This document shows, piece after piece, positions 1 through 5,131 of a stretch of 8,887 bases of DNA; position 1 is the stretch's first letter, and the number at the start of each line of letters is the position of its first letter. Under the pieces are notes generated by a model. It ran no database searches and had not been told where the DNA came from. It worked only from the letters and a program-made list of their open reading frames with translations. A program made the translations under genes and the position numbers. This stretch comes from Bacteroidales bacterium (lineage in GTDB: Bacteria; Bacteroidota; Bacteroidia; Bacteroidales; UBA932). The stretch is taken from positions 1 through 8,887 of the forward strand of contig WRBG01000074.1 in assembly GCA_009784635.1 (NCBI GenBank). Reading direction: 5' to 3'.

Positions 1-42
1 CGAGCTCACCGAAGGTAATATGCTTGTTGTACGCTGCCGTTT

Positions 43-408
43 TTAATCGACAGACTGCTGAACTACGTCTTCATAGTCATTGATGGCGGTGGCTATTTGT
101 TTTTCCAATTCAGGAATTTTGCTGTGTACAACATCCCAAACGATTGAATAGTTTATGCCTATGTAGTCATGAACCAAGCGGTCTCGCATTCCGGCTATAT
201 TTTTCCAACTGGCGGTATGCCATTTTAGTTTGACATCGACAGGAATTTTTTTGCTGGCTTCACCTATAATTTCCAAGCTACGAACTACTGCACGTTTCAT
301 CACTTCGTTTTTCAATAAATGGTCTTTTGTCATGCCCGAAGTCGCAGTTAGAATGAATCTGCATTCATCTAAAATATGTCGTAAATATTCAATGGGCCGT
401 TTACACAT
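43..408 (-). CDS. hepT: HepT-like HEPN toxin (DUF86 family RNase)
   Basis: This 121-residue protein is the toxin half of a MNT/HEPN toxin-antitoxin pair. HEPN proteins of this family are small all-helical RNases that dimerise. The defining RX4-6HXY motif is visible as R75-DRLV-H80-D-Y82. R75 and H80 are the expected catalytic residues, and Y82 occupies the position that the partner nucleotidyltransferase adenylylates in characterised MntA-HepT pairs. The length suits the family, and the segment 'EIIGEASKKIP' (residues 46-56) is also typical of DUF86 proteins. The ATG at 406-408 overlaps the end of the upstream nucleotidyltransferase gene by 8 bases, which implies translational coupling with the antitoxin made first. 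Nothing looks broken. RNase activity and toxicity are inferred from the family, not shown by the sequence. Confidence 0.9.
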   Translation of the reverse strand: MCKRPIEYLRHILDECRFILTATSGMTKDHLLKNEVMKRAVVRSLEIIGEASKKIPVDVKLKWHTASWKNIAGMRDRLVHDYIGINYSIVWDVVHSKIPELEKQIATAINDYEDVVQQSVD

Positions 409-697
409 AATCTACTTCTTCTAATATGTATTTCCCTATATATGGGCTCAATCCGTTGACGGTGACAACTTCAATCTTTTCATCAACGAACAAATCTTCC
501 AAATAGTTACACAGACTCATGAAATTACTGAAAGTCTCTTTTTCCGGCTCAAAGTCTACCAGTATATCTATATCACTTTGCGGATGCTGTTCGTTACGGG
601 CATATGAACCGAACAAACCTATTCTGTTAACGCCATACAATTCTAACTGTGGTTTGTGCGTGTGTATGATTGACAATATGGTATTCTTTGATGTCAT
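401..697 (-). CDS. mntA: MntA-like nucleotidyltransferase antitoxin
   Basis: This is a minimal nucleotidyltransferase (MNT) of 98 residues, the antitoxin partner of the adjacent HEPN protein. In studied pairs the enzyme transfers AMP from ATP to a tyrosine near the toxin's active site and silences it. The polymerase-beta signature GSX10DXD is intact: G30-S31, then D42-I-D44. A third acidic residue is probably E76 in 'KIEVVTV', where many relatives have Asp. The frame stays open to an ATG at 779-781, but I chose the ATG at 695-697. A Bacteroidota -7 box lies between the two candidates at 715-722, and the extra 28 residues are Lys/Phe-rich and unlike the family. The gene overlaps hepT by 8 bases. 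Local GC is lower than in the operons to the right (about 40% against 50% in lines counted by hand), which fits a mobile accessory cassette. Confidence 0.88.
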   Translation of the reverse strand: MTSKNTILSIIHTHKPQLELYGVNRIGLFGSYARNEQHPQSDIDILVDFEPEKETFSNFMSLCNYLEDLFVDEKIEVVTVNGLSPYIGKYILEEVDYV

Positions 698-714
698 TTC
701 GTTTATATCCGGAG

Positions 715-722
715 CAAAAGTA
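715..722 (-). promoter_or_regulatory. Bacteroidota -7 promoter box for mntA-hepT
   Basis: On the minus strand this reads TACTTTTG, a perfect match to the TAnnTTTG -7 element of Bacteroidota primary-sigma promoters. It ends 17 bases before the mntA ATG at 697, so the leader would be only about 10 bases. No TTTG is found at the usual 19-21 base spacing; a TTTG (737-740) occurs only 14 bases upstream. The box sets the choice of start codon because the alternative ATG at 781 would not be transcribed. Confidence 0.55.
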
Positions 723-737
723 CACTTTTTTTCGTTC

Positions 738-751
738 AAAAAATATTTTTT
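738..751. repeat. 14-bp perfect AT palindrome upstream of mntA
   Basis: Six A, then TA, then six T make a perfect palindrome. It lies about 16 bases upstream of the mntA -7 box, where the -33 element would sit. It may be an operator for autoregulation by the toxin-antitoxin pair or simply A/T-tract promoter DNA; its low complexity makes chance plausible. Confidence 0.35.
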
Positions 752-760
752 CTGAAAAAT

Positions 761-779
761 GTAGCCATTTTGATGGTAC
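761..779 (-). terminator. Possible weak terminator after folK
   Basis: The arms GTACCAT and ATGG-C-TAC (minus-strand reading) form a 7-bp stem with one bulged base and a 4-base loop. ATTTTT follows directly on the minus strand. It sits about 52 bases past the folK stop and before the mntA promoter, a sensible place for the end of the sufS-sufE-folK transcript. The stem has only three G-C pairs, so termination would be weak. Confidence 0.3.
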
Positions 780-830
780 ACACTTCTCAGCGGCTTACAT
801 ACTTCTTCTAATTACACATCAATTTGAGAC

Positions 831-1301
831 TCAACGCAGGTTCTGCATTTGCCGCAACATCTCGGCGGCGGTGAGTCCTAAAACAGGATGTTTCCACTCC
901 GGAGCTACTTCGGCCAATGGCTCTAAGGCAAATCTGCGCAGATGCAGGTGCGGATGGGGCAGGGTTAATTCCGGACTCTTGCAAATCAAGTCTTGGTAAA
1001 ACAGCATGTCAATATCTATACACCGAGAACTGTAGCCCTCTGCCCCGTCTGCCCTAATCCGCCCCAACAAGGTTTCAATACGCAGGCAACAAGCCAATAA
1101 TGCCTCCGAAGACAGCGGGGTATCTATCAACAGCGCTTGATTAAGGAAGGCCGTATCGGCCTCAAATCCCCAAGGAGGGGTTTCATACACTTTAGACGCC
1201 TTAGCTATATGGCCGCAATCTTGGCCGATGAGCAATCGGGCCCGAACAAGCAGGGCTTCCCGATTTCCCAAGTTACTCCCCAACAACAAACAGGTTTTCA
1301 T
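831..1301 (-). CDS. folK: 2-amino-4-hydroxy-6-hydroxymethyldihydropteridine pyrophosphokinase
   Basis: This 156-residue protein is HPPK. It transfers pyrophosphate from ATP to 6-hydroxymethyl-7,8-dihydropterin, the step before dihydropteroate synthase in cytoplasmic folate synthesis. Family motifs are present in order: LGSNLGNR (residues 7-14), the pterin-binding segment YETPPWGFE (39-47) with FLNQ (52-55), LETLLGRIR-like 'IETLLGRIR' (75-83), the signature SRCIDIDMLFY (92-102) with metal ligands D96 and D98, and LPHPHLHLRRFALEPLAEV (114-132). The length is that of the E. coli enzyme. The gene starts 2 bases after the sufE stop, so it is the third gene of the sufS-sufE-folK operon and is probably translated by reinitiation. 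No separate promoter was seen. The link between folate synthesis and sulfur mobilisation appears to be one of shared expression, not shared chemistry. Confidence 0.95.
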   Translation of the reverse strand: MKTCLLLGSNLGNREALLVRARLLIGQDCGHIAKASKVYETPPWGFEADTAFLNQALLIDTPLSSEALLACCLRIETLLGRIRADGAEGYSSRCIDIDMLFYQDLICKSPELTLPHPHLHLRRFALEPLAEVAPEWKHPVLGLTAAEMLRQMQNLR

Positions 1302-1303
1302 GA

Positions 1304-1726
1304 TTATTTGTCCGCCCCGCCATACGCAAGCGCGTACATTTTTATTTGTTTAATCATCGAAACCAAGCCGTTGGCACGGGTGGGGGAAAGGTGTTCCTTG
1401 AGTCCGATTTGGTCTATAAAATCAATATCGGCCTCCAAAATTTCCTGTGGACTGTGTCCCGAAAAGGTTTGAATCAACAAGGAAATAATGCCCTTGGTAA
1501 TCACCGCATCGCTGTCGGCTACAAAAAACAGTTTTCCGTCCCGATTGTAAACGACCAACCATACGCGGGATTGACAACCCGTAATCAAGTTTTCTTCCCG
1601 CTTTTGCTCTTTGGGAAAAGGTTCCAAGGCTTTGCCCAGCTCGATGATGTATTCGTATTTTTCCATCCAGTCGGTAAACAATGAAAACTCTTCCGCTATC
1701 TGTCTTTGGGTTTCCGCTATGCTCAT
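1304..1726 (-). CDS. sufE: SufE family sulfur acceptor protein
   Basis: This 140-residue protein accepts persulfide sulfur from the cysteine desulfurase SufS and passes it to the Fe-S cluster scaffold. The active cysteine is C51 in the motif LITGCQSRVWL (residues 48-58), the same number as in E. coli SufE. The N-terminal helical segment 'EEFSLFTDWMEKYEYIIELG' (12-31) and the later 'LSPTRANGLVSMIKQIK' (about 113-129) are also typical of SufE. The ATG at 1724-1726 overlaps the sufS TGA stop as ATGA, so the two partners are translationally coupled, which is consistent with a working SufS-SufE pair. The scaffold genes sufB, sufC and sufD are not in this window. The assignment to SufE over the related CsdE rests on context and on the adjacent SufS-like desulfurase. 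Confidence 0.93.
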   Translation of the reverse strand: MSIAETQRQIAEEFSLFTDWMEKYEYIIELGKALEPFPKEQKREENLITGCQSRVWLVVYNRDGKLFFVADSDAVITKGIISLLIQTFSGHSPQEILEADIDFIDQIGLKEHLSPTRANGLVSMIKQIKMYALAYGGADK

Positions 1727-2946
1727 CTTAACATCAATATTACTTTCTTTAAGGCTTCTACAAATCCAAATAACTCTTCTTGAGTATTATACACGGCAAA
1801 CGAGGCCCTAAGCAGGTTGGTCTGCCCAAAACGCGCCAAGGCCGGTTCGGCGCATAGCTGACCCGAACGAACGGCATAACCCATTTTGTCCAACAAGGTG
1901 GCCATATCGACGGCATGTACTCCCTCCACGCTAAAGCTGAAAAGCGGGATTTTGTCTTCTATTCCCGTTCCAAAAATCCGTAATCCCTCTATCTCCTGCA
2001 ATAAAGCCATGCCTTTTTGGGTCAATAAACGCATATGCGCTTCTACTTCTGCCCGATTGAGGGATGCCGCGTACCCGACAGCCGCCCCCAAGCCCGCCTG
2101 TCCGATAAAATTGGGCGTTCCCGCTTCAAACTTCAAAGGCAGTGCGGCATAGGCGCTGCCTCCAAAAGAAACAGAGGCAATCATGTCTCCCCCGCCCTGC
2201 CAAGGAGGCATACGCTCTAACCAGCTTTCTTTGCCGTAGAGTATGCCTGTGCCCGTAGGCCCATACAACTTGTGGCCGGAAAAAACATAAAAATCACAGT
2301 TTAAATCACGCACATCAATCTGTTCATGAACTATGCCTTGCGCTCCGTCAATTAAAGTGGGAATATCCCGCTCGTGGGCCATGTCTACAATTTCTTTTAC
2401 CGGATTTACCACGCCCAACACATTGCCGATATGGGAAACCGCCACCAAGCGCACCTGCCCGTCTAACAACGAGGGCAACAGGTCCATCCTCAATTTTCCG
2501 TGGTCGTCAACCGGCAATACCCTAACCGAGGCTCCTTTTCGGGCGCACATCAATTGCCAAGGCACAATGTTGGAATGATGCTCCGCCTCGCCGACCAACA
2601 CCACATCGCCGGACTTTATAAAGGCCTCGCCAAAAGAAAAGGCCACCAAATTAATCGCCGCCGTAGTTCCCGAAGTGAATACTACCTCGTGGTCATGGGC
2701 CGCCCCTATAAACCGGCAAACCGCCCTGCGCGCCGATTCGTACTGCTCTGTGCATTGCGCGCTCAAATAGTGTACCGCCCGATGGATATTTCCGTTTATT
2801 TTCCCCTCCATTTCTGCCAGTAACGACAATACCGACAATGGTTTTTGGGCGGTGGCGGCATTGTCGAGATAGACCAAGGGTTTGCCGTACACCTGCTGCT
2901 CCAAGGCGGGGAACTGGGCGCGAATCTGTGTTATATAGTCGTTCAT
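1723..2946 (-). CDS. sufS: SufS-type cysteine desulfurase (PLP-dependent)
   Basis: This 407-residue class V aminotransferase-fold enzyme converts cysteine to alanine and leaves persulfide sulfur on an active cysteine. Its residues match E. coli SufS almost one for one. H123 lies in 'EAEHHSNIVPW', D200 and Q203 in 'LIDGAQG', and the PLP Schiff-base lysine is K226 in 'VFSGHKLYGPTGTG'. The persulfide cysteine is C365 in RSGQLCAEP, and a conserved Arg is R380. The cysteine loop differs from the common RxGHHCA form (see findings). The frame is open up to an ATG at 3028-3030. I chose the ATG at 2944-2946 because it gives the family's length and the usual N-terminus (IRAQFPALEQ), and because a -7 promoter box lies upstream at 2978-2985, between the two candidates. 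It is first in an operon with sufE and folK. Confidence 0.94.
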   Translation of the reverse strand: MNDYITQIRAQFPALEQQVYGKPLVYLDNAATAQKPLSVLSLLAEMEGKINGNIHRAVHYLSAQCTEQYESARRAVCRFIGAAHDHEVVFTSGTTAAINLVAFSFGEAFIKSGDVVLVGEAEHHSNIVPWQLMCARKGASVRVLPVDDHGKLRMDLLPSLLDGQVRLVAVSHIGNVLGVVNPVKEIVDMAHERDIPTLIDGAQGIVHEQIDVRDLNCDFYVFSGHKLYGPTGTGILYGKESWLERMPPWQGGGDMIASVSFGGSAYAALPLKFEAGTPNFIGQAGLGAAVGYAASLNRAEVEAHMRLLTQKGMALLQEIEGLRIFGTGIEDKIPLFSFSVEGVHAVDMATLLDKMGYAVRSGQLCAEPALARFGQTNLLRASFAVYNTQEELFGFVEALKKVILMLR

Positions 2947-2977
2947 TGTTTTACATGATGGGCAAAATCCCAACATG

Positions 2978-2985
2978 CAAAAGTA
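2978..2985 (-). promoter_or_regulatory. Bacteroidota -7 promoter box for sufS-sufE-folK
   Basis: Read on the minus strand this is TACTTTTG, a perfect TAnnTTTG match, 31 bases upstream of the sufS ATG. No TTTG is visible at the normal 19-21 base spacing, so the -33 element is poor or absent. The box favours the ATG at 2946 over the one at 3030. Confidence 0.55.
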
Positions 2986-3006
2986 GCAAAAAACCGCAAA
3001 TTGTAT

Positions 3007-3014
3007 TATTTTCG
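3007..3014 (+). promoter_or_regulatory. Candidate -7 box for ruvA
   Basis: TATTTTCG matches the Bacteroidota TAnnTTTG element with one mismatch and lies 37 bases before the ruvA ATG. No -33 element is evident. It is the best candidate in the 105-base gap shared with sufS, but the match is imperfect. Confidence 0.3.
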
Positions 3015-3051
3015 CAAGTTCATCTATCACCTGTCATAAAACTATACTCCT

Positions 3052-3645
3052 ATGTATGAATATATTAAAGGGACTATTGCCGAACTCAGTCCCACCCATG
3101 CCGTAGTTGAGGGCGGCGCTATCGGATACCATATCCTAATTTCCCTCCAAACCTTTAGCGCCCTGCAAAACACTCAGGAACAGGCACAACTTTGGCTTCA
3201 CCATTATGTGCGGGAAGATGCCCAACAACTTTACGGCTTTGCCCAAAAGAGCGAGCGGGAAATGTTTCGCCTACTGATTGCCACTTCGGGAATAGGCCCC
3301 AATTCGGCCCGGATGATTCTTTCTTCGCTCTCGTCCGAAGAGCTGAAACAGGCCCTGCTTACAGAAGACTTGATGCGACTCAAATCCATCAAAGGGATTG
3401 GGCTAAAAACCGCGCAACGTCTTATTGTAGAGCTAAAAGACAAGGTAATCAAAGCCGGATTCGAGGGCGATACGCCCCAGCAGACCGGACAATCCGGAGG
3501 GGCCATCCGCCAAGAAGCCTCTTTGGCCCTGCATATGTTGGGATTTCCCAAGGCCGCCGTTGACAAAACGCTTGACCAATTATTGCGCCAACACGCCGGT
3601 TACAGTTTAGAGGAACTCATTAAAGTTGCGCTCAAACAAATTTAG
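3052..3645 (+). CDS. ruvA: Holliday junction branch migration protein RuvA
   Basis: This 197-residue protein binds four-way DNA junctions as a tetramer and loads the RuvB helicase during recombinational repair. The three expected domains are visible. An N-terminal OB-fold region spans about 1-63, beginning MYEYIKGTIAEL and ending with the family's 'LYGFA' segment. Two helix-hairpin-helix motifs follow: SGIGPNSARMIL (79-90) and KGIGLKTAQRLIVELKDK (114-131). After a polar linker (about 138-152, TPQQTGQSGG) comes a C-terminal domain III (153-197, ending 'SLEELIKVALKQI') that contacts RuvB. Length and start are canonical. The gene is divergent from sufS and is followed, only 62 bases later, by gcvH. 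ruvB and ruvC are not in the window. The gene seems intact. Confidence 0.96.
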   Translation: MYEYIKGTIAELSPTHAVVEGGAIGYHILISLQTFSALQNTQEQAQLWLHHYVREDAQQLYGFAQKSEREMFRLLIATSGIGPNSARMILSSLSSEELKQALLTEDLMRLKSIKGIGLKTAQRLIVELKDKVIKAGFEGDTPQQTGQSGGAIRQEASLALHMLGFPKAAVDKTLDQLLRQHAGYSLEELIKVALKQI

Positions 3646-3655
3646 CGTATCTTTG
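3625..3655 (+). promoter_or_regulatory. Bacteroidota promoter for the gcvH operon
   Basis: The -7 box TATCTTTG (3648-3655) is a perfect TAnnTTTG match. GTTG (3625-3628), one mismatch from the -33 TTTG, lies exactly 19 bases upstream. This is the best promoter in the window. The -33 part lies inside the last codons of ruvA, so gcvH and the genes after it need not depend on ruvA transcription. The predicted start near 3660 leaves a leader of about 45 bases. Confidence 0.65.
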
Positions 3656-3669
3656 TGGCACTAATGCCA
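3656..3669 (+). repeat. Short inverted repeat at the gcvH transcription start
   Basis: TGGCA and TGCCA flank a 4-base spacer (CTAA) immediately after the gcvH -7 box. It spans the predicted transcription start, so it could be a small operator or a 5' stem in the leader. A 5-bp stem is easily found by chance, and no T-run follows it, so it is not a terminator. Confidence 0.3.
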
Positions 3670-3707
3670 ACCATAAAGTTAATTCATAAAAGTAAAATAT
3701 TAAAGAT

Positions 3708-4082
3708 ATGAACATTCCGGAAAACTTACTTTACACCAACGACCACGAATGGATAAAGGTGGAGGGCGATATAGCCACGATAGGTATTACCGATTACGCC
3801 CAATCCCAATTAGGCGACATTGTTTTTGTAGACATCCAAACAGAGGGCGACCACTTGGATATGGGAGACGTATTTGGCGCTATTGAAGCCGTCAAAACCG
3901 TTGCCGATGCCCTTATGCCCCTCTCCGGCACCGTAGTCGAGGCAAATCCTCGATTAGAAAGCGAGCCTCAGTTGGCAAACAGCGAGCCTTACGGGGAGGG
4001 TTGGCTGATTAAAGTACAGTGTTCCAACCCCGCAGAGATAGATCAACTGCTTTCTGCAGACGCATACAAACAACTCTTATAA
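3708..4082 (+). CDS. gcvH: Glycine cleavage system H protein
   Basis: This 124-residue lipoyl carrier shuttles the aminomethyl group from the glycine decarboxylase (P protein) to the T protein and the resulting dihydrolipoyl group to the L protein. The lipoylated lysine is K63 in 'FGAIEAVKTVADAL' (residues 56-69). Other family landmarks are the start 'YTNDHEWIKVEGDIATIGITDYAQ' region (about 9-32), 'LGDIVFVDI' (35-43) and the C-terminal 'YGEGWLIKV' (95-103). Length is normal. The ATG follows an A-rich leader with no Shine-Dalgarno sequence, as usual in this phylum. It is the first gene of a plus-strand operon driven by the promoter at 3625-3655. The P, T and L protein genes are absent here, so the system must be completed from other loci. 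The next gene, a threonine aldolase, is also glycine-related. Confidence 0.96.
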   Translation: MNIPENLLYTNDHEWIKVEGDIATIGITDYAQSQLGDIVFVDIQTEGDHLDMGDVFGAIEAVKTVADALMPLSGTVVEANPRLESEPQLANSEPYGEGWLIKVQCSNPAEIDQLLSADAYKQLL

Positions 4083-4094
4083 CCGCTTGCTCCC

Positions 4095-5120
4095 ATGAAG
4101 CGCAGTTTTGGGAGCGATAACCATTCCGGTATCCATCCCCATATTCTTGATTCTATCCGGCAGGTCAATGCAGATTTTGTCCCCGCCTATGGAGACGATT
4201 CCTACACGCAGGAAGTCGAACGGCTTTTTATGCAGGAGTTTGGTCCGGATGCAAGGGTCTTTTTCGCCTTTAACGGAACGGGCGCTAATGTGCTTTGTTT
4301 AAAAGCGCTAACCCAGCCATACCACGCCGTTATTTGCGCCGATACCGCCCATATTCATGTGGACGAATGTGGAGCGCCGGAGCGTTTTACGGGTTGTAAG
4401 TTGATTGCTATACCTGCTCCGGACGGAAAACTCACTCCCGATTTGGTAAAAAAAGAGCTTAAAGGATTTGGATTTCAACACCATGCACAACCAAAAGTCA
4501 TCTCTATTTCCCAAACCACCGAACTGGGGACCGTGTACAAGCCTCATGAAATCGCCGCCTTAGCCAATCTTGCCCACGAACACGACATGTACCTGCATGT
4601 AGACGGGTCCCGTTTGGCCAATGCCGCCGTCTTTTTGGGCATCAGTTTTAAAGCCATGATTACCGATACCGGCGTGGACGCCCTTTCTTTTGGAGGCACC
4701 AAAAACGGTATGTTGCTGGGCGAAGCGGTCGTATTCCTGCGTCCCTGTCTGGCCGAAAACTTTTTGTATACCCGAAAACAAGCCATGCAGCTTTTTTCTA
4801 AATCGCGTTTTATTGCTGCTCAATACATTGCGTATTTTAAAGACCGCCTCTGGGAACAAACCGCCACCCATGCCAACCAAATGGCTGCCTATATGGCCTC
4901 CCGCCTCACAGACATCTCCGGAGTCAGCGCCACGCATCCGGTAGAAAGCAACGCCGTTTTTGCCATCATCCCCCGCGATGTTTGTAATCAACTGTTAGAA
5001 AAACACCTCTTTTACATTTGGGACGAGGAAATCTGCCAAGTACGCTGGATGTGTTCTTTCTCCACCACCAAAGAAGACGTGGATGTCTTCATTTCCGATT
5101 TAACAGCCCTTTTGAAATAA
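4095..5120 (+). CDS. ltaE: Low-specificity L-threonine aldolase (PLP-dependent)
   Basis: This 341-residue fold-type I PLP enzyme of the beta-eliminating lyase/threonine aldolase family is expected to cleave L-threonine or allo-threonine to glycine and acetaldehyde. The N-terminus 'FGSDNHSGIHPHIL' (5-18) and 'YGDDSYTQEVE' (32-42) are typical. 'NGTGANVL' (60-67) forms the phosphate-binding loop, and 'LHVDGSRLANA' (167-177) carries D170 and R173. The Schiff-base lysine is K203 in 'SFGGTKNGML'. The C-terminal 'VRWMCSFSTTKEDVD' also fits the family. The gene begins 12 bases after gcvH and ends 11 bases before the acyl-CoA synthetase, so it is operonic. Its glycine product feeds the pathway of the neighbouring GcvH. 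Substrate stereospecificity cannot be read from the sequence. The symbol is given by family similarity. Confidence 0.9.
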   Translation: MKRSFGSDNHSGIHPHILDSIRQVNADFVPAYGDDSYTQEVERLFMQEFGPDARVFFAFNGTGANVLCLKALTQPYHAVICADTAHIHVDECGAPERFTGCKLIAIPAPDGKLTPDLVKKELKGFGFQHHAQPKVISISQTTELGTVYKPHEIAALANLAHEHDMYLHVDGSRLANAAVFLGISFKAMITDTGVDALSFGGTKNGMLLGEAVVFLRPCLAENFLYTRKQAMQLFSKSRFIAAQYIAYFKDRLWEQTATHANQMAAYMASRLTDISGVSATHPVESNAVFAIIPRDVCNQLLEKHLFYIWDEEICQVRWMCSFSTTKEDVDVFISDLTALLK

Positions 5121-5131
5121 ACTTAAAAACA

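Noticed and set aside
2..46. Open plus-strand frame from the left edge ending at a TAA (44-46), reading ...EGNMLVVRCRF
   Set aside because: It could be the tail of a gene convergent with hepT, but 14 open codons at a window edge occur by chance and no family is recognisable.
698..781. N-terminal extension of mntA to the ATG at 779-781
   Set aside because: The extra 28 residues do not resemble the family, and a perfect -7 promoter box (715-722) lies inside them.
670..999. 109-codon plus-strand open frame spanning the mntA-folK gap and the folK 3' end
   Set aside because: It runs antisense to two clear genes, has no family features, and its Cys/Arg-rich tail is the mirror of the folK C-terminus.
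2947..3030. N-terminal extension of sufS to the ATG at 3028-3030
   Set aside because: It would make the protein 28 residues longer than SufS proteins and start upstream of the -7 box at 2978-2985. Its Cys/Phe-rich sequence is not a convincing signal peptide for a cytoplasmic enzyme.
3192..3563. 123-codon plus-strand frame and a 111-codon minus-strand frame within ruvA
   Set aside because: Both are fully contained in the conserved ruvA coding sequence and look like translation shadows.
4560..4991. 143-codon open frame on the minus strand inside the threonine aldolase gene
   Set aside because: It lies wholly antisense to a well-conserved enzyme, shows no recognisable motif and has no promoter or neighbour that would support it.
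5018..5131. Upstream start for the acyl-CoA synthetase inside the threonine aldolase gene
   Set aside because: The added 38 residues are out-of-frame aldolase sequence, whereas the ATG at 5132 has an A-rich leader and normal intergenic spacing.
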